The notes below the pieces were generated by a model, which saw only the letters and a list, made by a program, of their open reading frames with translations, did not search any database and was not told the DNA's origin. A stretch of DNA of 64,000 nt from Paenibacillus auburnensis (GTDB lineage: Bacteria; Bacillota; Bacilli; Paenibacillales; Paenibacillaceae). The translations under genes were made by a program, and so were the position numbers. Shown here piece after piece: positions 28,825 to 36,860 of the stretch (the first letter of the stretch is position 1; every line of letters starts with the position of its first letter). The stretch lies in NCBI RefSeq assembly GCF_927798115.1, contig NZ_CAKMMG010000002.1, positions 434,001-498,000 on the forward strand, written 5' to 3'.

Positions 28825-30459
28825 TCATCTCCTATTCTGTAGGTTACGCTGCCTGTCATAAGGCCTCATCTCATGCAGCTTAAGGGCTAATTGAAGCTCA
28901 AGCATATCGTCCCCGTCATCTGAGTTTAAGTTCAGCAGCTCGCAAGCACGTTCAATCCTGTAGGTCACGGTATTATAATGAGTGAACAATGCGGCTGAGG
29001 TTTTTTTTACATTGCGGCTGTTCTTGAAGTACTGGGTTAGCGTCTGAAGCAGGGATACGTTGTGCTTGCTGTCGTAATCAAGCAGGGGAATCAGATACTG
29101 ATCCCGGTAATCCCGGATTTCTTCAAGCTCCGGCAAATGGTATAGCAGCCTGAAGACACCCAGTTTTCTATAATCTATAAACGGTTCCCGGAAATCGCAA
29201 ATCTCGCGGATATGATAAATCTTCTTGGCAGACTCGTAGCTGAAATGAACCAGATCAGGGCGGCTCACCTTCTCTCCGATACAGAAGACAAATGTATCTT
29301 TGGCACATACGTTATTCAGCTCCGTAAGCAGGCGCTGCAGAGTGCCGGCGAGCGGGCTGTCCCCGTTATCAGCTATCGTTACTGCCAGTTCGCCTTCCAT
29401 GATCGTCATCTTCACATGCTGTAAATCTGACCTTGCCCTGATCCTCTTCACCGCCTGCTGCATCTGCTTAACCTCGGGCTTCATGTCCAGCCAGCCTACC
29501 ACCGCTGCAGTCATTGCCTGATCAGGCAACGGACAACCGCAGGCCTCAGCTCTCAGCTTCAGATCCTCACTGGCAACAATCCTGCCACTGATCCAATCCT
29601 GCAGGAACTGGTCCACATACTTCAGTTCGACTTCTCTGCGGGCGTTCGCATTGATCATTTCCAGTCCGACCAGAACACCTACACGGTCTATAGTCAGCTG
29701 ATCGACCACGGTCAGTTCCTGGTTCCATTCAAGTAATATGAGCAGGCACTGATTCATCTGCTTGTCGTTGACTGCAGAGATATAAGCCCTGATCCGCCGC
29801 TCTCCAAGGGTAATGAAACAGATGCCGAGACTTGCCTCATCCCTAAGCTGAATCCAAATCGGAGACTGGCGGTGAAGCCCGAGCTCCTCAGCCTGCGGAG
29901 AGCAGAACACATGGTCCATATCATCCAGGAGCACAATCGGATTGTGCAGCATCCCGTCTAGTGAGCGCAGAAAGTCCTCGATGCCGTCGCCGTGCAGCAA
30001 TTGCTTCGACAGCTTCTGAAACCTACTCTGGAGCTGGGAGAGTTCCCTGGCTTCCTGAACCAGCACCCGTTCCATAATATCTCTGACCACATCAGAGAAC
30101 GATGTGGACGAAGGCAATTCGAAAATCGGGAAATCCAGCTGGTCGGCAAGCTCAAGCGCCCTGGCGGGAACCTCATCAATAAAACGCTTGGTCTTGATGC
30201 CCAGTGCGGAGACACCCTTCTGGTTCAGCTGCGGAATCATGTCTGAAATTAAATCAGGCTGGTCACGGAAAGGGAACCCGCTGGTAATCAGGAATTCCCC
30301 CGGCCGGACCCAATCAATTACATCCGGGACCTCCATCACATTTACGCGATTTATGTAACGGTGCAAACCGCCCGCTCCGGCAAGCACAACTGCTTCCTTG
30401 AGATCGGGAATCAACAGAATGTCGCTGCAGGTCAGGCCTGTGATTACATTGTTCGCCAT
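28825..30459 (-). CDS. PucR family transcriptional regulator
   Basis: 544 residues: N-terminal PucR ligand domain (~8-125, LIPDLKEAVVLAGAGGLHRYINRVNVMEVPD), a middle GGDEF-like domain, and a C-terminal PucR helix-turn-helix (LLQTLTQYFKNSRNVKKTSA ... THYNTVTYRIERACELL). The family activates purine/allantoin and related nitrogen-ring catabolism when an intermediate binds. It lies inside the operon between the cupin and atzF, so it is probably self-regulated, with cyanurate, biuret or a product as effector (inference). GGAG is 4 nt before the ATG. Confidence 0.92.
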   Translation of the reverse strand: MANNVITGLTCSDILLIPDLKEAVVLAGAGGLHRYINRVNVMEVPDVIDWVRPGEFLITSGFPFRDQPDLISDMIPQLNQKGVSALGIKTKRFIDEVPARALELADQLDFPIFELPSSTSFSDVVRDIMERVLVQEARELSQLQSRFQKLSKQLLHGDGIEDFLRSLDGMLHNPIVLLDDMDHVFCSPQAEELGLHRQSPIWIQLRDEASLGICFITLGERRIRAYISAVNDKQMNQCLLILLEWNQELTVVDQLTIDRVGVLVGLEMINANARREVELKYVDQFLQDWISGRIVASEDLKLRAEACGCPLPDQAMTAAVVGWLDMKPEVKQMQQAVKRIRARSDLQHVKMTIMEGELAVTIADNGDSPLAGTLQRLLTELNNVCAKDTFVFCIGEKVSRPDLVHFSYESAKKIYHIREICDFREPFIDYRKLGVFRLLYHLPELEEIRDYRDQYLIPLLDYDSKHNVSLLQTLTQYFKNSRNVKKTSAALFTHYNTVTYRIERACELLNLNSDDGDDMLELQLALKLHEMRPYDRQRNLQNRR

Positions 30460-30474
30460 GGAGCTCCGCCGCCT

Positions 30475-30906
30475 TTACTTTAGCTTTGAGGAATAGATAT
30501 CTTCAATAATTGTTGTGCCGAAAAAGGAGTTTGGAGTTACCTGCGCTTCTGCCGGCAGAAAAATACTAATCTGCTCAGACGGAGAATCCCCGGCATTGGC
30601 TACCGAATGGACAACGCCTGCCGGCACATGAAAGGTATCTCCAGCCCTGTAGCTGCTCCACTCGCCGCCACTTAGCAGCTTAACCTCGCCTACAGTTATA
30701 TGAATAATCTCGACCACGTCGTGATAATGGGGAACCACCTGCCCGCCAACACCGAGCTTTTCCCATAAAATTGAGCTCATCCGTATTCCCAGCTTATCCG
30801 CTTGCGCCGCAGAGACAATCTCCCGGTGATACAGCTCAATATGGTTAGGCATTAGCTCCCATGTCATTTCCTCTGCCGTCAGAACCTCGGTTTCCTGTGT
30901 AAGCAT
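30475..30906 (-). CDS. Cupin-domain protein in the cyanurate operon
   Basis: 143 residues with a single cupin barrel: PHYHDVVEIIHITVGEVKLL supplies the first metal-binding histidines and Glu, and FHVPAGVVHSVANAG the second motif. Small cupins may be isomerases, decarboxylases, dioxygenases or only ligand sensors. Its place just after atzD suggests work on the ring-opened product, for example carboxybiuret decarboxylation, but nothing in the sequence proves this. It starts 24 nt after atzD. Confidence 0.8.
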   Translation of the reverse strand: MLTQETEVLTAEEMTWELMPNHIELYHREIVSAAQADKLGIRMSSILWEKLGVGGQVVPHYHDVVEIIHITVGEVKLLSGGEWSSYRAGDTFHVPAGVVHSVANAGDSPSEQISIFLPAEAQVTPNSFFGTTIIEDIYSSKLK

Positions 30907-30930
30907 ATGTCATTCCTCCATAAGAATAAT

Positions 30931-32004
30931 TTATTGATTTCTGCGGAATACGGCCGCTACCGGTCCTCCGCCTGCAGGTCCCTGGTGCTCTCCGCCGCCG
31001 GATACATAGATCATTGGATCTCCGCATACATAAGCCAGAACACCGCCAACAACAGCACGCGCATGACGGGTATGGTTGATATCTGAATCATCGAGCATCG
31101 TGTGGCGCCGCTCCCTTACATAGCCTGTTGGGTCAGCCTCCGCTTTGGCCAGCACCTGAATCAGCTCATCTCCGGCATGCCGGTCGATCATGCGCTGTAG
31201 TGCCGCTCCGTCAATGGAGTCCTTCATGACATCATGGTCAATATGATAAGGCCCCTCCGCTGCGGAAGAATTGCCGAATACAATGATCTCACAGCACGAA
31301 AGCTCACTCCCGGCAGACGTCGAAGCAACCGCGCTGTAAAGCTCCCAATTCACGCAGATTTCTTCATCCCGGATCCCCTCCCGGCAGACTTCGCCGAGCG
31401 CCACAGCAACGCCAAGGGCCGAAGCGCCTCTGGAATACCCCATGGATTTATAGGTATCCTCTGTCACAAGTACAGCATTTCTGCTATGGGCTCCATGAAT
31501 TTGTTCTGCCGTCAGAAGCGGGCATTTGATCTGTACAAAATGCACATCCTCCGCAGTCGAAATACCGGCATCACGGACCGCACGGGACACCGCTTCAGCC
31601 ACTGCATCCACCTGACTCAGACGCCCCAGCTCCTCCGGCAGGAAATCCCTCGTCCTGGAGACGCCAATCGCGAGTGATTTCAGCCCAAGCCCGGCTTCTC
31701 CCGCCTCAGTCAAACCGCTGCGGCTCATGATGGTGAAATGCGGGCTCAGTATACCTTCCGTGCCTCCTGACATGATATAGGACACAGCCGACTGGCTGTC
31801 AGCGGAATACGGAGCAAAAAACTGCTTCAAAGCCATCACCGCATACCCCCGGGTAAAATCATTTACACAGCCGTTACCTTCGGTCTTACCCAAGACGGCA
31901 ACCACCTGAGCAGGATCAATGCTCCCGGCTTCAATAGAAGCCCTAAGGCCTGACGTATCATGCGGTGAAGCGGCAGGCACTTTAATCACTGAGCATTTCA
32001 TCAT
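30931..32004 (-). CDS. atzD: Ring-opening amidohydrolase, cyanuric acid hydrolase (AtzD) type
   Basis: 357 residues of the cyanuric acid hydrolase/barbiturase family. The internal threefold symmetry is visible as three Lys/Ser pairs: K40 (VLGKTEGNG) with S79 (MSGGTEG), K160 (VQIKCPLL) with S230 (TSAGSE), and K287 (VLAKAEADPTG) with S335 (YVSGGGEHQGP). RRHTMLDDSDIN...HARAVVGG near the C-terminus is strongly AtzD-like. It opens the s-triazine ring of cyanuric acid to carboxybiuret. Barbiturase is the alternative, but the BiuH and AtzF neighbours favour cyanurate. It overlaps the permease stop by ATGA. Confidence 0.9.
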   Translation of the reverse strand: MMKCSVIKVPAASPHDTSGLRASIEAGSIDPAQVVAVLGKTEGNGCVNDFTRGYAVMALKQFFAPYSADSQSAVSYIMSGGTEGILSPHFTIMSRSGLTEAGEAGLGLKSLAIGVSRTRDFLPEELGRLSQVDAVAEAVSRAVRDAGISTAEDVHFVQIKCPLLTAEQIHGAHSRNAVLVTEDTYKSMGYSRGASALGVAVALGEVCREGIRDEEICVNWELYSAVASTSAGSELSCCEIIVFGNSSAAEGPYHIDHDVMKDSIDGAALQRMIDRHAGDELIQVLAKAEADPTGYVRERRHTMLDDSDINHTRHARAVVGGVLAYVCGDPMIYVSGGGEHQGPAGGGPVAAVFRRNQ

Positions 32005-32753
32005 AGATCATCGCTCCTTGTCCAAAAGATGACTTTCTTCTCCAGCAGTCCGATACACCAGAACAGCAGCAGCCCGCAGGCCGCCGAAGCTATAATCGCC
32101 GAAAACATCACCGGTGTATCCATATGATAGGACGAGACCAGAACAACGTATCCAAGTCCCTTATTCGCGCCGACGAATTCGCCGACAATAGCTCCCACGA
32201 TCGCCAGGGAGGTCGAGATTTTGAGTGCTGAGAAAATATACGGCAGACTTGTCGGCAGGCGCAGCTTCCAGAAAATTTCCCATTTCGTCCCTTTATAAGT
32301 AGCAAATAGCTCCCAGGCCTCATATTCAATCGCCTTGAGTCCCTTAACACTGTTCACCAGTATCGGGAAAAAGCAGATAAGCGTAGACGCTACTACCTTG
32401 GAGGAATACCCGGTACCAAGCCACACCACCAGCAGAGGAGCCAGAGCCACAAGCGGTGTTGTCTTGAGGGCAATCGCCAGCGGAAAAGCCCCCTTCTCGA
32501 TCGGTTTGGAATGCACGAAGATAACGGCTGTAATAAATCCCAGAATGTTGGCCAGCATAAATCCGGCCAGAGACTCCATCAGGGTAACAAGCATATGTGA
32601 GCCTAATGAGGCTTCAACCGCTGATAAGACCGCAGTGGGGGCAGGCAGCAGATATACAGGAATGGAGAAGAGGCGTACGGCCAGTTCCCAGAGCACCAGA
32701 AACCCCAGGCCGAATCCGAGCGGATACAGGCTGTCTTTAAACTTGGCTGTCAT
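32001..32753 (-). CDS. ABC transporter permease (SsuC/TauC type)
   Basis: 250 residues with about six membrane helices and the BPD_transp_1 coupling loop (EYEAWELFATYKGTKWEIFWKLRLPTSLP). This class carries sulfonates, taurine, pyrimidine precursors or similar small anions with NMT1-like binding proteins. GAGGG precedes the ATG; it overlaps both the ATPase gene (4 nt) and atzD (4 nt). In this operon the substrate is most likely cyanuric acid or biuret. Confidence 0.9.
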   Translation of the reverse strand: MTAKFKDSLYPLGFGLGFLVLWELAVRLFSIPVYLLPAPTAVLSAVEASLGSHMLVTLMESLAGFMLANILGFITAVIFVHSKPIEKGAFPLAIALKTTPLVALAPLLVVWLGTGYSSKVVASTLICFFPILVNSVKGLKAIEYEAWELFATYKGTKWEIFWKLRLPTSLPYIFSALKISTSLAIVGAIVGEFVGANKGLGYVVLVSSYHMDTPVMFSAIIASAACGLLLFWCIGLLEKKVIFWTRSDDL

Positions 32754-33571
32754 AAATGCTTCACCCTCTTTCTCAGTTCCTTGACCGTATAGTGGAATTC
32801 CGGCAGCTCTTCCATCCCGGCCTCCCGTGGCGAGGGTAACGGAACCTGGATAACATCCGTAACTCCAGCTGGCCGGGGCGACATCATCACCACCCGGTCA
32901 GACAGCAGCACCGACTCCTGAATCGAATGTGTAACCATAACAATGCTGCTTAGGCTGGTTTCGGGGCTCTCCCATAAGCGGAGCAGCTCGAAATTCAGCT
33001 TCTCCCGGGTCAACTCATCAAGCGCACCAAAGGGCTCATCCATCAAGAGCACCGTCGGATCGGCTGCAAGCGCCCTGGCAATCGCCGCCCGCTGCTGCAT
33101 GCCGCCGCTCAGTTGGTGCGGAAAATGATTCATAAAATCCTGCAGCCCTACCAGCCGCAGTGCACTTTCCGCCTTTTCCCGCGCTTCTTGCTTTGTGAAC
33201 TTCTTCTTGTTCCCGAGTTCGAGCGGAAGAGTGACATTCTGAACTGCCGTCAGCCAAGGCATGAGCACCGGCTTCTGAAAAACCATTCCCAGTGACAGAT
33301 CGGAAGAAGTATAAGTGACCTGCCCTCCCTTGTCGGGACCGAGCAGCTGAAGCATCAGCCTCAGCATGGTCGATTTTCCGCAACCGCTCGGCCCCAAGAT
33401 GGAAATGAATTCATTCCGGTATACATCCAGATTTACCTGGTTAAGCACCTGCACCTCTCCAAAGGACAGAGAGCAGTCTGATAACGAGAGCATCACTTCA
33501 CGCTCTTTGGATTCCTGTAAGGGACGATGTTCTGCAATGAAGTTCTTCTGTTCCTTAATTACCGCCGTCAT
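32750..33571 (-). CDS. ABC transporter ATP-binding protein (SsuB/TauB type)
   Basis: 273 residues. Walker A GPSGCGKST, Q-loop FQKPVLMPW, signature LSGGMQQR, Walker B VLLMDEPFGALD and switch His in VMVTHS are all intact. It powers the importer formed with the following permease and preceding lipoprotein. AGGAGG lies 7 nt before the ATG. The N-terminus (~25 residues before LSLSDCSLSFG) is slightly longer than usual. Confidence 0.94.
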   Translation of the reverse strand: MTAVIKEQKNFIAEHRPLQESKEREVMLSLSDCSLSFGEVQVLNQVNLDVYRNEFISILGPSGCGKSTMLRLMLQLLGPDKGGQVTYTSSDLSLGMVFQKPVLMPWLTAVQNVTLPLELGNKKKFTKQEAREKAESALRLVGLQDFMNHFPHQLSGGMQQRAAIARALAADPTVLLMDEPFGALDELTREKLNFELLRLWESPETSLSSIVMVTHSIQESVLLSDRVVMMSPRPAGVTDVIQVPLPSPREAGMEELPEFHYTVKELRKRVKHL

Positions 33572-33582
33572 AAGACCGCCTC

Positions 33583-34587
33583 CTACTCCAGGTATTCGTT
33601 CGTAAACAGTGACTTCAGATCCTGCTCTTTCTTCACAAAACCAAGCTCAATCAGACTCTTCTGCAGGGTACCCCATGCCTCCTCCTCCGTCGAACCGAGC
33701 GGCAACTGCTCCGGCTCCAGCAGCGGAATGCTGGCCTTCATCATTGCTACCTCATGATCCAGATCCAGCTTGTCCCCAAATTTCAAACCGAATTCCGCCG
33801 CTTCCTCCGGGTTTTTCAGTGCATAATCCCAGCCTTTCATGGAAGCCTGCACAAAGCTCTTGACCATCTCAGGATCTTTTTCAATGACAGATTCAGTAGT
33901 AAACAGCGTATCCGCATAGAAATTGATGCCGTAGTCATTCGGATCAATAATGTTTACCTCTTTGCCCTGCTCCTGCACAGCCAGTACTTCATTGATTACG
34001 TACCCCGGCCACGCCTTCACCTGCCCGGTCAACAGCGGACTAAGATCATATTTAATCGGCATTTCCTCAATTTCTGAGGTTTTGATGCCTGCGCTTTTCT
34101 CCATAGCCCGGAACGTCAGCTCTTCATTGCCGCCCAGCTTAATGCCTACCTTCTGGCCGACAAGATCCTCCATTGTGGAAATACCCGACTCTTTCAGCGC
34201 GAACATCACAAAGGGTGTTTTGCGGTAAATCGTCGATACTGCCTTGACAGGTACTCCCTTTTCTCTGGCAATAATAATCTGATCCGCCCCGGTTACCCCA
34301 AACTGCTCACTGCCGGAAGCCACCATCTGTACCGACGGAAAATCCGATCCCCCCGGCCGAATCTCCACATCCAGTCCTGCATCCTTGTAAAAACCTTTCT
34401 CAACAGCGGTATAAAAACCGGCGAATTGCGCCTGATGAATCCATTTTAGTCTCAGTACAACCTTCTTTAGCTTCCCCGAATCCCCCTGACCATCAGCTTT
34501 GAGGGTTTCTCCGGAGCCGCAGGCGGTAAGCAGCAGCATAAGTGACGATAACAGGACGAGCATTGCTTTTCTGGACATTTTCCACAT
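33583..34587 (-). CDS. NMT1/THI5-family solute-binding lipoprotein
   Basis: 334 residues with a lipoprotein signal (lipobox LTAC) and an NMT1/THI5-type binding fold: VVLRLKWIHQAQFAGFYTAVEKGFYKDAGLDV, GADQIIIAREKGVPV, and a Gly-rich ISTMEDLVGQKVG segment. Relatives bind thiamine precursors, riboflavin, pyrimidines or sulfonates. In this operon cyanuric acid or biuret is the logical ligand. ATG 34587 follows GGGGGG by 7 nt; the ATG at 34602 has no site. Confidence 0.9.
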   Translation of the reverse strand: MWKMSRKAMLVLLSSLMLLLTACGSGETLKADGQGDSGKLKKVVLRLKWIHQAQFAGFYTAVEKGFYKDAGLDVEIRPGGSDFPSVQMVASGSEQFGVTGADQIIIAREKGVPVKAVSTIYRKTPFVMFALKESGISTMEDLVGQKVGIKLGGNEELTFRAMEKSAGIKTSEIEEMPIKYDLSPLLTGQVKAWPGYVINEVLAVQEQGKEVNIIDPNDYGINFYADTLFTTESVIEKDPEMVKSFVQASMKGWDYALKNPEEAAEFGLKFGDKLDLDHEVAMMKASIPLLEPEQLPLGSTEEEAWGTLQKSLIELGFVKKEQDLKSLFTNEYLE

Positions 34588-34622
34588 ATGATATCCCCCC
34601 ATTAGGTTGTAATTGTGTTGGC

Positions 34623-35306
34623 CTAATACTGCTCCAGTGCTTTGAGAACCTCTCCGGAATGGCTTACACTCCCGAATACGCCTCCCTGCATCTTCACCAT
34701 TTCAAGCGCGGCCTGATGATTGCGGGGATCAGTTGCTCCAGTGCAGTCCTCTAAGATTAGACATTCGTACCCCCTGTCATTCGCTTCCCGCATAGTGGTG
34801 TGAACACATACATCCGTAGTGATTCCTGTAAGAATCAGGTGGGTGATTCCCCTGTTCTTCAATATCAAATCAAGATCAGTTGCATAAAAGCTTCCCTTTC
34901 CGGGCTTATCGATAATAAATTCCCCTGGCTCGGGTGCAAGATCCTCAATTATCTGCCAGCCGGGTTCGCCCCGGACTAAAATACGTCCTGCAGGGCCTTC
35001 CGACCCGATCTCTGCCCCAATCTGCCTGCTGCGCCACCGCTTGTTGGCTGGCAGGTCCGATAAATCCGGTTTATGTCCTTCCCTCGTATGAATAATAGTA
35101 AATCCTTCAACACATCGGATACGCTCCAGCAACCGTTGAATCGGTTTAATGGCCTTAGCTGTCAGGGAAAGATCGTAACCCATCTGCTCTACGTACCCTC
35201 CCTTACCGCAAAAGTCCGTTTGCATATCGATAATCATAAGCGCCGTCTTCCGGGGAATCATGGCTCCGTCGTAAGGCCACACATAAGGCGATGCTGTGAT
35301 CTGCAT
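34623..35306 (-). CDS. biuH: Biuret amidohydrolase (BiuH type), isochorismatase-like
   Basis: 227 residues of the cysteine hydrolase (isochorismatase-like) fold with the full triad: D27 (IIDMQTDF), K134 (IDKPGKGSFY) and C167 (TTDVCVHTT). The insert GYVEQMGYDLSL and the motif HTREGHKPDLSDLP are like characterised biuret hydrolases, which give allophanate and ammonia. First gene of the eight-gene operon; GGGAGG is 10 nt before ATG 35306. Neighbouring atzD and atzF supply the step before and the step after. Another ureide hydrolase activity cannot be ruled out from sequence alone. Confidence 0.85.
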   Translation of the reverse strand: MQITASPYVWPYDGAMIPRKTALMIIDMQTDFCGKGGYVEQMGYDLSLTAKAIKPIQRLLERIRCVEGFTIIHTREGHKPDLSDLPANKRWRSRQIGAEIGSEGPAGRILVRGEPGWQIIEDLAPEPGEFIIDKPGKGSFYATDLDLILKNRGITHLILTGITTDVCVHTTMREANDRGYECLILEDCTGATDPRNHQAALEMVKMQGGVFGSVSHSGEVLKALEQY

Positions 35307-35342
35307 ACTATCGTTTCCTCCCTGCATTAGATACTTTATTTA

Positions 35343-35359
35343 CGTTAATTTATATAACA
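35343..35359 (-). promoter_or_regulatory. GlnR/TnrA-like box 1
   Basis: Minus strand TGTTA-N7-TAACG matches 7 of 8 fixed bases of TGTNAN7TNACA. It lies 37 bp before the biuH start, in the 393-bp AT-rich gap upstream of the operon. Confidence 0.5.
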
Positions 35360-35382
35360 TTATCACCTATCTCCTTCTTATG

Positions 35383-35399
35383 AGTTAGATTATATTACA
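35383..35399 (-). promoter_or_regulatory. GlnR/TnrA-like box 2, overlapping a candidate -10
   Basis: Minus strand TGTAA-N7-TAACT, 7 of 8 fixed bases. It contains TATAAT; AAGACA lies 17 nt upstream as a possible -35. Spacing to box 1 is 40 bp start to start. Confidence 0.55.
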
Positions 35400-35477
35400 A
35401 CAAATTTCGTATGTCTTCGTTTTTATTACAATATTAAACTATATATATTCGTTTTATTTCACAAACATATCATTTTA

Positions 35478-35494
35478 GGTTATATTATATTACA
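35478..35494 (-). promoter_or_regulatory. GlnR/TnrA-like box 3
   Basis: Minus strand TGTAA-N7-TAACC, 7 of 8 fixed bases, and nearly identical to box 2 (TGTAATATAATNTAAC). It lies 95 bp upstream of box 2. Confidence 0.55.
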
Positions 35495-35652
35495 CAAAAT
35501 AGCTCTTTATCGCAGTTTTTTAGATGGATATTGGATATGAGCAAATTGCCCTTGGACCAGCACTTTGTACGAAGTCTCCGGATATTCCGGATTGTTGTAC
35601 CCCTTACTCCGGCTGCACAGCCGCCATCATGCAGGCAGGCAAATTTCCATAA

Positions 35653-35690
35653 CAAAAAAGCCTTGCGGAGAAAATCCCCTACAAGGCTTC
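35653..35690 (-). terminator. Terminator of the first MarR gene
   Basis: Minus-strand AAGCCTTGTAGGG / CCGCAAGGCTT stem then TTTTTTG, 9 nt past the MarR stop. The rest of 35500-35650 shows nothing recognisable. Confidence 0.85.
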
Positions 35691-35698
35691 GTGTGTCG

Positions 35699-36220
35699 TT
35701 AACCTATTTCTGCCGCCTGCAATTCTCCGGCCGACTGCTCGGCCGTGAACCGCTGCCTTACCTCATCCACCACAGTCCGCAGTCGCTCACAGGTGACAAT
35801 CAGCTGGTCGACCTCTTCCCGGCCCACCTTGTCAACAATCTCGCTTAGAATGCAGGAATACCGTTCCATTTTTTGTTCGAAAACCAGCCGCCCCTGCTCC
35901 GTCAAGCTGATATAGATCACCCGCCGGTCTGTTTCGGACATGACGCGCGCGACATAGCCTTTCTCTTCCAGAGAGCTGACAGCCTGCGAAGCGGTCGGTC
36001 TGCTGATTTGCAGCAGCTCGCTTAATTTGGATACCATTACCCCCGGGTATTCCGGTGCAACCGGTTCTAACCGTTCTTTCTTCATCATGATATGGATGAC
36101 GAACATCATGAGAAATTCCCCGTGGGGAATAGAATCATTCCATTTGGTGCGTGTGGCCAGGCGTTTGATATTCTCGAATGCGATAAGCAGCTTTTCTTCT
36201 TGAAGATCCTGGGTATTCAT
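35699..36220 (-). CDS. MarR family transcriptional regulator
   Basis: 173 residues with a central winged helix (VSKLSELLQISRPTASQAVSSLEEKGYVARVMSETDRRVIYISLT), the standard MarR wing with the DRR motif. GGAGG is 7 nt before the ATG. It follows a second MarR gene by 36 nt on the same strand and is likely co-transcribed. Ligand and targets unknown. Confidence 0.9.
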   Translation of the reverse strand: MNTQDLQEEKLLIAFENIKRLATRTKWNDSIPHGEFLMMFVIHIMMKKERLEPVAPEYPGVMVSKLSELLQISRPTASQAVSSLEEKGYVARVMSETDRRVIYISLTEQGRLVFEQKMERYSCILSEIVDKVGREEVDQLIVTCERLRTVVDEVRQRFTAEQSAGELQAAEIG

Positions 36221-36256
36221 AAGACACCTCCGGTTATAAAAGTCTGACTATTACGT

Positions 36257-36688
36257 TTACATCACCCGGAAAATTGCTTCATTCAGTTTCTGCAGCAGCT
36301 GGCCGAAATGTTCACGTTCCTCTTCGCTCCAGTCCTCGAGCAGCTGTCCGATTTTGTCCTGGCGGATGTCTGTGTCCTTCTTCAGCATGTCCGCGCCTAA
36401 CTCAGTGATCTGCAGCGTATAGGCTCTGCCGTCCAAAGGATCTGGTATACGGGTCACATACCCTTTCTGCTCAAGTGCCGAAGCCTGCCTGCTGATCGTA
36501 GAAATATCTAGGTGAAACTCATCGGCCAGCGCCTTCACCCCGGCGGAGCCGTTCGAGGCAATCTGATGCAGCAGCAGATAGGCAGAGTGGTCCAGGATGC
36601 CGTATTTTTTGTAGGTGCTGATCGAAGTCAGCCGGCGGCTGAGAATGGCCATCTCCAGTTCAATCGTTTCTAACGGGCGTTTGTCCAT
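36257..36688 (-). CDS. MarR family transcriptional regulator, probably autoregulated
   Basis: 143 residues with a MarR winged helix (VKALADEFHLDISTISRQASALEQKGYVTRIPDPLDGRAYTLQIT). ATG 36688 is 12 nt after AAAGG; a TTG at 36700 abuts that site and is less likely. It is divergent from the CBS gene. The shared gap has a 17-bp palindrome over the promoter elements of both genes, so this protein probably represses itself and the CBS gene. Confidence 0.87.
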   Translation of the reverse strand: MDKRPLETIELEMAILSRRLTSISTYKKYGILDHSAYLLLHQIASNGSAGVKALADEFHLDISTISRQASALEQKGYVTRIPDPLDGRAYTLQITELGADMLKKDTDIRQDKIGQLLEDWSEEEREHFGQLLQKLNEAIFRVM

Positions 36689-36763
36689 GATGTGCAGCAA
36701 CCTTTCTTTCCACTCTTTTCTCTATGAATAACAGCTTAAACTAGTTGTAAGATGCAGCGGTCA

Positions 36764-36791
36764 TTGACTTCGCACATGCAACTTGTATAAT
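36764..36791 (+). promoter_or_regulatory. Promoter of the CBS-domain gene
   Basis: TTGACT, 16-nt spacer, perfect TATAAT (36786-36791). The -10 lies inside the palindrome. Confidence 0.75.
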
Positions 36792-36797
36792 ACAAGT
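36781..36797. promoter_or_regulatory. Palindromic operator between the MarR and CBS genes
   Basis: ACTTGTAT-A-ATACAAGT is a perfect 8+8 palindrome, with another half-site ATACAAGTTA at 36811-36820. It covers the -10 of the CBS promoter; on the minus strand the repeats cover TTGTAT and TATTAT (18-nt spacer) for the MarR gene. MarR proteins favour such 16-20 bp palindromes. Confidence 0.72.
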
Positions 36798-36860
36798 ATA
36801 TACTTTCATTATACAAGTTATTTTTACAAAAGCTAGTCTATTCTTACTTGGGGGAACCTT

